Origin: Lentinula raphanica
Lineage: Eukaryota > Basidiomycota > Agaricomycetes > Agaricales > Omphalotaceae
Assembly (NCBI GenBank): GCA_027919835.1
Contig: JANVFP010000033.1
Coordinates: forward strand, 310,001 to 374,000
Direction of reading: 5' to 3'
DNA length: 64,000 nt
Shown here: in pieces, positions 12,477 through 22,665 of the stretch
Position numbering within the stretch: position 1 is the stretch's first letter
How the letters are laid out: the number at the start of each line of letters is the position of its first letter
Notes under the pieces: model-generated
The model's input: only the letters and a program-made list of their open reading frames with translations
Database searches by the model: none
What the model was told of the DNA's origin: nothing
Translations under genes and position numbers: made by a program

Positions 12477-13066
12477 TCGTCGCACTTGTCCCGACATACA
12501 CAGTCAGACACTCGTCGCTTTGGATTCGCTGTTCGTATTGCTATCGTTTCAAGCTACAGCTATTTTCCGTCAAGCATTTTTCGCTGAACAGAACTACAAC
12601 AAGACTTCACCCTCGCTTTTCAAGCAAGCGATTTCTACCCCCAGAATCCTTGAACTAACGCGTCTGCTCAAATAGAGGCTTTTCTGAAGCGCCGAGCACT
12701 GTTGATGAATGGTCCTACGGGCTCAAGTTACCCATACACGCCTACAACACGTTACACATCAACCGCTGGAACGTTCATAACATTAACAAAGGCTAGTACA
12801 AGCTAGTACTAGCATGTGCATGCCTCGTGTTCGATCTACATTGAATATGTTTCCAAATGGTCATGTTTTCCCAAGGCTTTGCTGTTATCTGATCCTTGAT
12901 CAATTTTGTATCTCTCCAGAGAACCGCCACATTTCTCGTGTACACCGTCTTCCAAGACAACGTTTTCTAGGTTGCAGGTCATTTTTACCCAGCGAAGTGC
13001 ATACTAACAGTTGCACATTTCAAAATTCTATGCCCATAATTGTGCCGGAATTACTAGCTTTTGGAG
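12477..13066. other. intergenic
   Basis: This is the 3' flank of the transporter-like gene and the 5' flank of the next gene. Several frames are open for about 100 codons but are not gene-like. A 5' exon of the next gene encoding a signal peptide could be hidden here, but I could not define it. Confidence 0.4.
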
Positions 13067-14756
13067 ATGCCCCCACTTACATCGACAAATTTTGTGGATA
13101 CAGCAAACTCATTGTCCTGCAATGCATCGGGCAGTTCCCGCTCCATTTTTGGGATTCTGTGGACCTGTTTAACTGTCCTGTTCACTTGTACATGGGTAGC
13201 GGTTCACCCCAACATCCCTGGGTCCAACCAAAACCGTTCAAAGTGGAGCAGCAGGAAGAAAAGGATGGGATTCATGGGCCTGACTCTGATAACGCCTGAA
13301 GCGACTTTGTGGATTGCTGTCCGACAATGGCTCGCTGCAAGGGCGCTTGTCAAAAGTGCGTTCTTAAGCTTCAGTTGGTACGCAGGAATAGTCGGCGCTC
13401 ACATTGAACATGACAGGATATCGTAACAAAGGGTGGACGATGACCCATGCTCATTTTGCGCTCATGGGCGGTTTTACTGTCCGACTACCACAAGATGATG
13501 AGCTTGTCAGTGTCCTGCCGCTCCTATCTCAACCCATAGATCCAAACATATATCGTCACAATAATTTCCCCGAGGACTTCGATATTGTGAAACACATCGG
13601 CGACATTGACGAAGATGAGATCGAGGACCGAAGCCATAGTGATGCTTATGCCAAGATTATCGCCCTTGTTCAAACTAGCTGGCTCATCATTGTGCTTATA
13701 GCACGCTGGGTTGAACGTCTACCTTTCACTGAACTTGAGGTCATGGCTGTTGCCTTTGCGACCATCAATATCATGACCTACATATTCTGGTTCAAGAAGC
13801 CTCTTGAGGTGCAATATCCCATGCTCGTCCGGCCAGACAACTGCATCGTAAAGAAGAAACCTTCTGAACCGTTTATACCTCTTTCACCGCTTTCACCGCT
13901 TTCCCCGCTTACCCCGTCCTCCATCCACCTCAGTGACGACTCTTCCATTCACCTCAGCGAATTCACTGACTCTGACTCCGACTCCGACTTAAACCTCAAG
14001 AACGGTGGTTCTGAGCCTGCTGAAGGGCTCATTACTGATGTTGCTGCTATCTCCGCTTCTCCGGAGCCCGTGGAATGCATCAGGACACCTTCTGCCGGTG
14101 AACCAGTGCATAGAAGACCTCGAACCGGTGTTCTTGGTGCTTTGCTGAATCAATGGAAGGCTATCTTTGGTGCTGAATTTAGCGAAACACATCCTCTACT
14201 CAGCTTCGTGTTCTTTCCTCTCTTCTTTATATTTCTCCCAATACAGGTGATATTCACCTACTTCTTGGGCTTGACCAGATTCGAGGACGCTTCATCTGAA
14301 GAAGTCCTCCACGAGTACAAGACGGGTGAGGACAAGCTGGAGAAGCTTGAGCACCTACTTAAAGGCAGTAATTTCAAGTATAGAATTTATCAAATCTCAA
14401 TATCCTTACCCTGTGGAATAGCAGCAATTTTCGGCCTCATCCACTGGATCGCTTGGCTCTCACCGTTTCCAACTAGAGCAGAAGAGATGATGTGGAGAAT
14501 TTCTTCCATAGTTGTGACTTTCATCCCTATACATGTGGAGCTTGCGTACAAAGCATACACTGAAAGGGAGGCTATACTGTTGAAAGGGCCTAATGTTCTC
14601 AAGTATATCTTTGCGTCGGTCTGGTATATTGGATCTTTGGTTTATATTTTAGCACGTTGCATCCTCATCGTGCAGGCTTTTCTGACTTTGCGGGATCTAC
14701 CTTGTGGTGTATTGCAGGATATCCAATGGCCTAACTATCTACCTCATGTACTATAG
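13067..14756 (+). CDS. conserved basidiomycete polytopic membrane protein
   Basis: Two exons are supported, 13067-13355 and 13417-14756. The second continues the first in phase at an Arg codon. The first contains a hydrophobic segment and CTWVAVHPNIPG, then ITPEATLWIAVRQW; the second contains THAHFALMGGF, an acidic loop, AFATINIMTYIFWFKKPLEV and several later membrane segments. These motifs define a large family of agaricomycete membrane proteins of unknown function, often present in dozens of copies per genome. A Ser/Pro and Asp-rich loop lies around residues 240-290. The in-frame region opens just after a stop at 13055-13057, so 13067 is only the first ATG there. A signal-peptide exon further upstream is possible. 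Confidence 0.75.
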
Positions 14757-15089
14757 GGAATGTCATGTATTGAGCTCATTATGAATGGAACAAGCTACGT
14801 CTTTGATATCGCATCTGTGCACTTTCTGAAACTGTGAGGACCGACTGCCATATGTCCTAGATGCAGAGACGAGAGATAACTTGAATATATGATTTGGCGC
14901 GGGTTTCAAAGAGTTCACGGACATGTCAAAGAAAGAGAACGACATGAGTTCATATGCAGCCGCGACTCGGACACGCTTCACCCAAGCAATCCTGTCCGTA
15001 CGCGTGTTAACATGTCATTTGGAAGAAAACGATAAATGTCGAACGAATAAGCATACCCGGGCATAGCCCATAGCGATATTATATGCAAA
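14757..15089. other. convergent intergenic spacer
   Basis: This 333-bp spacer lies between the ends of the membrane-protein gene (+) and the light-chain gene (-). I see only terminator and UTR-like sequence and no conserved frame. Confidence 0.5.
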
Positions 15090-15795
15090 TCATGTCTGCG
15101 CTTCTGCCTCAATACCATCTTCGTTTACGCGAAGGACCTTGATCCATTCCCGATAGTTGAAGTTCCCTTGTCTGTCTGTGAAAGGTCCTTTCAGGAATTT
15201 GTCGATCTGGGGGCAGTTTAAATATCAGCATAGAAAAGATCACGCTGATGAACTTGATAGCTACTTCTTGTTCGTTCATCCGATCCGCTAATTCGCTTAA
15301 CCACTTTCGCATATCCTCTACTCTGACCGTGCCATTATCGTTCTCATCAAAGCTCTCAAAAGCTTCCAATAATTCCGGTTCCGTGTCAAATTCGAATAGT
15401 CTTTCACTCATCATTGTGAGGAACATCGTAAAGTTGATACCCTTGTCAACGGAAGATATAGATGAAGTGTCTCCGGGTCTAGATGACAGAAGATTGTCAA
15501 GCATGGCTTGTGTGGGGGTTATTCCTGTTTGACGGTTTCAATCTGACGAGCAAGAAACAGCACCAAGTCACAACGCACCGAGACTTGTAAATATTTCGCG
15601 AAGGTCGCTTTCGTTGACCCAACCATCCTTGTCATGATCGATGAGTTGAAAGGCTTCCTTGAACTGTTGTATTTGAGGAGCCTGAAACAGCGAGAATACA
15701 CCTGAAGGCTCTCTTCTGGCGCGAGATTTCTGTGAATTTGTGAGTTTGTGCGTCGAGGGAAGGTTTGGGGAAAGATGGTTGGCGTATTTGGACAT
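15090..15795 (-). CDS. rlc1: myosin II regulatory light chain (EF-hand)
   Basis: On the minus strand, exons 15579-15795, 15265-15524 and 15090-15206 join in phase to 197 aa. After a basic, Ser-rich N-terminus comes an EF-hand pair: IQQFKEAFQLIDHDKDGW with the intact loop DHDKDGWVNESD (the metal site typical of regulatory light chains), then a second region with degenerate loop DENDNGTVRVED. The C-terminus has the FNYREWIKVL block. This domain order is that of the regulatory light chain of conventional myosin, which works with the heavy chain in the cytokinetic ring. The symbol follows fission yeast Rlc1 and is an orthology inference. The start lies only 76 bp from the start of the divergent API5 gene. 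Confidence 0.88.
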
Positions 15796-15871
15796 GGTGG
15801 TACTTTAAGTACAAGGGATTCTGTTTACACGTGAGTAGATGAGCAATCTCATACCTTTCATTTCTACACCC
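15796..15871. promoter_or_regulatory. 76-bp divergent promoter region (rlc1 / API5)
   Basis: The whole distance between the two opposite ATG codons is 76 bp and must hold both 5' leaders. It contains TACTTTAAGTAC, an imperfect palindrome, and CACGTGAG, which includes an E-box (CACGTG). Either transcription starts inside the opposite gene's leader, or the light-chain gene has an additional upstream non-coding exon. Confidence 0.4.
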
Positions 15872-18098
15872 ATGGAGGAACGCGAATTTCAAGGTTTGGA
15901 CCCGTTTTCATACCTGGTACACTTCATATTCTTACAGCACTCTCAACCTAGCCTTCATAAACCGTGTCAAATCGAGTCCAGATAATGAAACGAGTGCTTC
16001 GGTTCGTGCAATAACTCCAGTTATCCTTGCGACATCAACGTACTCATTCATCCTCTGTAGCGGCAAAGTGCTCTTGAGCAACTCGTAGAAGCAACACGGT
16101 CATCAAGCATCTCTCAAAAGATATTCGCAGCCAAAAATATACCCCATTTTTTCCATTACTTTCCAGAAGCTGAAGAGGACGCGATAAATGCTGTGTACGA
16201 TCTTTGTGAAGACCAAATCTCGCAGGTTTACACTCTGTTCTTGAAATGACAATCGCACGCTTATACTGTCATAGGTCAGAATGGCAGGGTATGATGCTCT
16301 CGTTCAGATGTCAAAGCTGGAGAAGAAATGGGTCAAACGCAATGCGGATGTTCTGGTTCAACTATTACAAAACGGTACGTGATAGGGACGATGGAAATTT
16401 CCGCTCACTTACCGCAATGTCTAGACGATCAGAATGAAGTCAATTTGGTCAGGAAGGCTCTATTCCAACACCTGCAATTCGACGCTCAGGTCACTTTAGG
16501 TGTACTGTGCGATCAGATTGTACCTTCCGACGATCTATCAGACCCAGAAGAACTTGTAATGAGAGACCACTTACGGTCATTAGTTCTTACCTTCATCGCG
16601 AGTGAAGTGAAGGGAAAACGGCTCCTACGACTTATGCCTGCGGAGGGTGAAGCAGAGGTCACACTGTTAGATGGATTGTTCTCGGTACGTACCTATATTC
16701 TGTCGTCCTTTCTCTTATTCATACAACAAACCTTAGGCAATTCCAAAACTTAGCGATTCAGCCGTCCATATCATCCTGAAGGATATCCTGTTCCAACTAC
16801 CGTTCCTGGACAAACCCTGCTCTCGAGGATCAACGTTATCGCAACTAGTTTTACAGAACGCGAAGCGGGCACTGACTGACGATTATTCAAATCATGACTC
16901 CATACGACCTCTGAACAAAACCCGACTCTATTTCGATCCATTGAGCACGCTCTTCATCAGCAAGAAACAGGGAAAATTAGACGATCTGATTCAATTTTAT
17001 ACACCAATGCTTGGAAAGCAAGTGCTATCAACAATCACTGCGGAAGACCAACTTGAACTCCTATATCATTTCACTGAGACATTGCATGCACATAAAACCA
17101 ATGATTCTGCTGTCTTTCGCCTTCTGAACTTGACGCCACACTTTTTTGAAGTAAGCCCATCTCTGCTTTCACTCTATAATGTAATGATTATTGTCTTGCG
17201 CTAGTGCCTTTCGAGAACAGTTTCATCTGAAGTCCGATCACAAGAGACTTGCAAATTGCTGCTTCAAAGACTCAAGCTGGTACGTAGTTGAAGGCACCGT
17301 TCTAATCACCCGCTTATGTTATGTAGGCGACGGGAAATGGTTATACGATTCCTCATCTGGTTTTGCACGGCGCACAATCAATAAGTCAGGTCGTCCCAAA
17401 CGTTGGGTGGGGAGAAGAAATACATGGACTTATCAGGGTTCGCATAGGGCTCCGTCTCTTTCTTCGTCTTTTCCTGAATTGACCGCGTCCGATCTTCTAC
17501 TCTCGCACAGTCATTAGCAGCAGCGAGGTTGGACGCTTCCACAAAACCTACACCATTATCAAAAACCTCAAGTGGTCCGCCTTTCCCTTCCACCAGTAGC
17601 GTCACTACAAAGTCTACCTCTTTATCATTGCCAACGACCTCAATGTCCCTTGCACCTTCCATACGACCTAATTTGACTCAAAACCTCCAAGGAGGAAAGC
17701 TCCTCAGTCGAAGGTTAACTTATGATCCAGAGACCGTTGCACATCCCGCGAAGAAAATCAAGAAAGGTGGCGGAGACCAAGAATCTGGTCGTCCATCGCT
17801 TCTCAGTCGGATAGGTACAAACCCTTCTCCACCTCGGGACCGTGCGCGATCGATGTCAGATATGAACCAGCTACATCAGCACACACGTCAGCCTCTTCAA
17901 CATACCGAATCACTGCCGGAAGGTCAAGGACCATTGGTTATCAAAGGAGCTGCGCAGAGAGAGAAATCGTTTCTATCTGTGGGAGACGATTTTGATCAAC
18001 ATGCCGGGCTTGGACCGAATGTGGAGAGTTCTTTGAGGGATAGGTTGACGATGAATAGCGTGCATGCCAGGAGGAATAAAGGACGGGGGATGGTGTAA
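15872..18098 (+). CDS. api5: apoptosis inhibitor 5 (API5) family protein
   Basis: Exons 15872-15893, 15952-16001, 16061-16225, 16275-16374, 16425-16684, 16737-17150, 17205-17279 and from 17327 onward join in phase. The protein starts with MEEREFQ and continues through RQSALEQLVEATRSSSIS, FAAKNI, DAINAVYDLCEDQISQVR and LVRKALFQHLQFDAQVTL. This is the helical HEAT-like N-terminal half of API5, a nuclear RNA-linked anti-apoptotic factor conserved in plants, animals and basidiomycetes. Later blocks include GWGEEIHGLIRVRIGLRLF. The final frame (17529-18098) is a low-complexity tail with AAKK/KIKKG-type nuclear localisation and SLLSRIG, typical of fungal homologues. The last intron is not settled: candidate donors at CGTCTC or CGTCTT give the right phase to the acceptor near 17519. 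Confidence 0.82.
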
Positions 18099-18512
18099 AT
18101 TATATGTTGCAGAGTTTGCTGGTTCTATTCGAATTGTTCTTGTTCATCGCTTTCATCACTTTGGGCAGCGATGGAGGACTCTTGTTATTACCCGCAATTC
18201 AAGACGCTTCTCCGACTGCGGAAATCCGGTGGTCGTGCGTTGCGGCAAATCTTGTGGGATTCCTCAAGTTCGGATAGATCGCTGAAGTCTGATAATCTGA
18301 GGGGTGGTAACGATGGTTCAAGTATCTGCTGATTCTACCAGATTGTACCACCTCTCACATTTTGGTTCAATTTATCGCTCAGAGAACAGTATCACAGTGA
18401 CATTAATCATTAATCAGACGTGGCAAAAGCGGCCTACTATTCAGTGCGTGTACTTACGATAACGCGGGTGGCGAGATGATGGTTTACCGTCTTTTTAGCT
18501 GGACCGCCTGTT
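18099..18512. other. intergenic
   Basis: 3' flank of API5 and promoter-distal flank of the b561 gene. No coding signal or RNA gene seen. Confidence 0.5.
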
Positions 18513-18520
18513 TATAAATA
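18513..18520 (+). promoter_or_regulatory. TATA box of the DOMON-b561 gene
   Basis: TATAAATA lies about 70 bp before the ATG at 18589, with a short pyrimidine-containing leader between. Confidence 0.6.
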
Positions 18521-18588
18521 AGACCGGAATCCGAACAGCGAACGTACTTTTCCCCCGTTGTATTCTCATATCTTACCTCTTAGGCCCA

Positions 18589-20434
18589 ATGGTTTACGCT
18601 CTTTTATTCGCCTTCTCTGCGCTATTTATGCTGAATCTCGTGTCGGGAGAGGGTGCTGTAGTATGTGGAGTGTTTTCCCAACTTCAACGGATCCCATCGT
18701 TGAGACGAAACTGCATCATCAGAGGCAAACTACAAGTCGATCGACAGGAGATTACGCTTGCTCAAAGGTATGAACGTATCCTCACCTTTACGCCTACATT
18801 CACCAAATTTGCAGTATATGTGTATCAATGCTACATTAACTGGGGACACCGTGGAATGTAAGTTGCTGTGCAGCGTCTTCGTCCTTCAGCAACATTAGCC
18901 TAGCTCATACTGATAATCTTTCAGACGTCCTTTCGAGTACGGGAAGCAGGGTACCTGGATGGATGGCAGTGTACGCTGTATTCGGATGATGTGAACAGAT
19001 AGCGTACACATGCTGATGACATTAGGCACTGACAGTGGTTTCGGCACCCAAATGTCGAACAATCCAATGGTCATTATGTGGTCAAACTCCGATGGTAGTA
19101 TCACTTTATCACAGCGTGTGGCGCGGTCCTGGGTCATGCCCGAACTTGTCTCTAATCCTGCACGGGTAGCTACGCTCTTGAGTGATTTCAGCACGGTATG
19201 TGCGACTAATTTCAGGCTGAATTCACTTAACTCACTGCTTGATTCCCACAATGTAGACCGAAACAGGGAATGAAAAATATGCATTCTCCATACCAGTACG
19301 TCGTTAATTCTGGATGATTAAGTGTTCACCCGTAATGAATTCTCAATCAAGTGGGACAATTCCGCAAGGACGAATTTGATCTGGGCTTTCGGCACCCAGA
19401 ATCCAGGATCCTCTGCAGTAGATGCCCCGTTCCAGTTCCACGTCGATGCAGGATATGCCCATTTCGATCTCTCCAAACCAATATCCGTAATCTCTGACGA
19501 CGAGAGCGCGTCTACAGCTTCAAATTCTGCTCCTGTACCGAGTTCCAGTTCGACATCGAAGACAGCCACATCGTCAACCTCGTCAACGAACGGACTGCCT
19601 TTGAACGCTCATCAGCGATTGGCTTTGGCCCATGCTGTGTTCTGTTCTGCTGGATTCATCCTGATACTACCGGCGGGTGTGCTTGTCAGTAGATGGACCA
19701 GAACGTTCACTTCAAAGTGGTATACCGCTCATTGGACGTTGCAATTCGTTTTCGGTGAGTCATGAATCGCCGTAATCTTGACGACATCGATATGAGCTGC
19801 CTCAAAAGGGGGGTTGAGCATCGTGATTGGCCTCGCATTCGGTGTTCACTCAGTGAATAGCGGACGCCACGTTGAACACCTCAACGATAGACACAAGGTT
19901 CGAACCAGTTCCCTTGCTCGCGAATCTTCTATTGAATCATTCTTTCCATGCTCTAGCAATGGGGAGTTGCTCTGTTTGCGTTATATATCTTCCAGTCTGC
20001 CTTTGGCGCCTTCATTCATTGGGTGAAGCCCAAAAACTCGGCTGGCCGTCCGCTGCAGAATTACTTACACGCTATCTCTGGATTGATCCTGATCGGTCTT
20101 GGATTTTATCAAGTTCGTTCGGGGTACACTACCGAGTGGCCAATGATGGTAGGACGAGAAGAGCTCATGGAAGGCGCGGACATTGTGTGGTATGCATGGG
20201 CTGTGGTGAGTCGGTTCTATTGAGGCTTGTGCTTTTGGTCAATCTCTCATGTTCGTTGTGCAGATCCTACCACTGCTGTACTTCGCCGGATTAGTATTAC
20301 TACCCAAGCAACTGAAACAAGAAGAGGCCGCGAAGAGTCCCATGAAAGAAGTTTCGTCCAATGAAGAGCAGTCGTCACTTTTGGCGGAACCGCAAGTCGA
20401 GGAGATCGGGATGAATAAAATCTATAGAGATTGA
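18589..20434 (+). CDS. secretory-pathway DOMON (CDH-type cytochrome)-cytochrome b561 fusion
   Basis: Ten exons join in phase to 438 aa: 18589-18660, 18723-18767, 18815-18857, 18925-18970, 19036-19195, 19257-19295, 19352-19754, 19809-19897, 19957-20205, 20264-20434. A signal peptide (about 1-20) precedes a DOMON domain with the signature GWMAVGFGTQM and NPMVIMW, including the Met used as haem ligand in cellobiose dehydrogenase cytochromes. A Ser/Thr linker follows, then a cytochrome b561 domain of about five or six membrane helices with His residues in HQRL, HWTLQF, FGVHSV and NYLHAISG that could bind two haems. Such proteins move electrons across membranes, likely toward extracellular oxidoreductases or metal reduction. 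The short C-terminal tail is acidic. Each splice choice was forced by phase and family alignment. Confidence 0.87.
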
Positions 20435-20995
20435 GGATCGGATTATCCAACTGAAGAGTAGGTACCACTCACACCACTTGTAGCGTAACAATCCTTCCGA
20501 CTGAGAGTCAGTCTTGGAATTGAATATTTATATCCCTCAGAATTCGATAACCATCGCGATATCAGTGATGAATCAGGGAATGATGTGGAGAAACTGAGCG
20601 CGAAACCCAAAGAAGCCAGGCTTCTGGCAGAGTCCATTCACAATTCAAAAGGCACGTAGCTCTGCTTTGTTTGATCAGGTTACAACAGGCTATGTACATC
20701 CTTGTACATCGTGCTCTGTTGAGGTCTCACAAAATCTCATATGTCGGCCGATAGCTTTGAACCTCTTTGAACGTGTCGGATCAGGACGGATCATCGATCA
20801 AAATCTACACTGGCTATTACCAGCTATTGCCACGCTTTTTGGCCAGCCAATATCAGCGCTGAGGGCCAGTTGAGCGAATATTCTGCTTTTCTTCCACCAA
20901 CCTCGAGGATCTCTGCAGGACAGGATCCACCTTTCTACCTTGCTGTTTTTCCCTCGAACTTCGAACTCTACTCAAAAATTCCCCGAATTTGGAAC
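20435..20995. other. intergenic
   Basis: No gene seen between the b561 gene and the kinase-like gene. The last 100 bp are pyrimidine-rich leader. Confidence 0.5.
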
Positions 20996-22404
20996 ATGCT
21001 TCACCGTTCCAACTGGCTGGCCACTGTTTTCGGGGCTTCCCTATTTATCGCTGCTGTGGCCGCCCTACCCTTCGACAAATCCAAACAGCTTTCAAATGCC
21101 ACATCGACTGATGTCTCGATGGCGCAAATTGCTCCCTCTACGGTTCCAAGAGTTCTAGATTTGAGCAAACGGTTTGAAGCTCACCAAAAGAAGTGGGACG
21201 ATCAAATCGCTGAGGTACGTTCTGTCACTCTAGTATGGTTTGTATGAGATTCAACGCGAGTTTCACGTTAGCAAGACTGGATTAATTACGACAAAGAGAA
21301 TAAAGCAAACAACTTGTGCGATGGATATGATACCGTTGGGGAAACTTTTATGCGTTTGTCTAAGTATATGATGCTCTTGACTCGACATACTCATCAGCAG
21401 TCTTTACATTAGGAAATGATATGACGCCCTTCGCGAAGGCTATCATCCCCGAGCTCAACCGAATGGGCCATTGGTCGCAGCCAATACCTGGGAAAAGCTT
21501 TGGAGCAGAGTCTGAGGAGGCAGATAAGGAATACGTTGTCAAGATCATATCGGGCGTCGAAAAATATCCGTTTGACCACAACCTCGGTGCTCCTTGCGAA
21601 GTGAGAGCACTTCAGAGAATCGGACGGGAAGTAGAGGCCGGATTTGCCAATCTCGAACTGCCAAACATCTATGACGATCCTGTTGGTGTAATCAAAACGC
21701 CCAAAATGCCGGGAGAGAAACTCTATCCAGCTTCACCGGCATTGGAATCATTGTTGTTTAGTATTTCTCCTTCTCAACGACTGGAATTCTTGGAGACCTT
21801 CAAATCGAAGGCCGAAAAAGTATTGTACGATCTTATGCGCCATCATCAAAGGATTCACATGTGTGTCATTACTCTTTATCATCACCCAAAGACGTACTCT
21901 GATGGAAAATACCTCGTCAGCGCCCCAATCTCTTCGTATTTCCGTTTCACTCGAGGGTCTTCATTTTTTTATTTCGCTCGAGAGGGAATGGTATATATTG
22001 AGGATTTTAGTTACCCGTACGTCTTGGAAATCAACAGACTTCCGACTGAGGCTGAATTCGTGAGTCCTGAGACAAAGGTCGACTCGGCATTTCCACTAAC
22101 TTTGATGCGTTACGAACATTCGCAGCATATATACCACGAAAAACGCTGGTATTTCTTGTGGGGGTCTACCTACTACCATTTCGAAGTACCTATCCCCAAA
22201 ATGCGGACGATTCCGCAGAATGGCGATAGCGAGCAGAGCCCGAAGACAAAGGAGGATGATGTTGGGGCAGACCTGAGCTCGAAGGGCAAGGAAGTTGCGA
22301 GAGGGTCGAGCTCGAAGACCGAGGATGCAAAGACAGGGTCGACTTCTGACCCAGGTAGTAGGTTGGCGAGGCTATTTGGAAAGAAGAAACATGGTAACAA
22401 GTGA
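20996..22404 (+). CDS. predicted secreted protein with kinase-like fold
   Basis: Exons 20996-21214, 21272-21353 and 21413-22404 join in phase to 430 aa. A clear signal peptide (about residues 1-22, core LATVFGASLFIAAVAAL) leads to a soluble domain. Several elements appear in kinase order: GKSFGAE as a loop, EYVVKII with a beta-3-like Lys, CEVRALQRIG with an alpha-C-like Glu, VIKTPKMPGEKL as a hinge, a helix ending LMRHHQRIH, YSDGKY where a catalytic loop would lie, and VYIEDFS in the DFG position. The HxDxxxxN catalytic loop is not intact and DFG reads DFS, so it may be a pseudokinase. The C-terminal 80 residues are a charged tail ending in KKKHGNK. The fold call is inference from motif order only. 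A further unrecognised intron around 21860-21890 is possible. Confidence 0.5.
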
Positions 22405-22665
22405 TCGAAAGACGTTCAATTCAATCTGCTTCAGCAGTCTGTAAAATCAATAGAAGTCTCTTTAGAAATCGTCCTAGAATTTCTAGATTGGTTGTACCAT
22501 CGTTCAGCTCACATTCTGCATATATACTGTTTAGTCCTATTCTGGGCTGGGTGACGGGCGCTAACTCTAAGTCGTTCTCAGCTTCTCGCACTGGCCAGTC
22601 TGGCCTGAGTCGGCGATTTGGACGCCTGCTTGGCGATACGCAAATTCTGTCTACTTTTAACCTCG

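Noticed and set aside
18970..19351. Frame breaks in the DOMON domain as pseudogenisation.
   Set aside because: Alternative acceptors at 19035 and 19351 restore the conserved GWMAVGFGTQM and LIWAFGTQNPGSSA motifs in phase.
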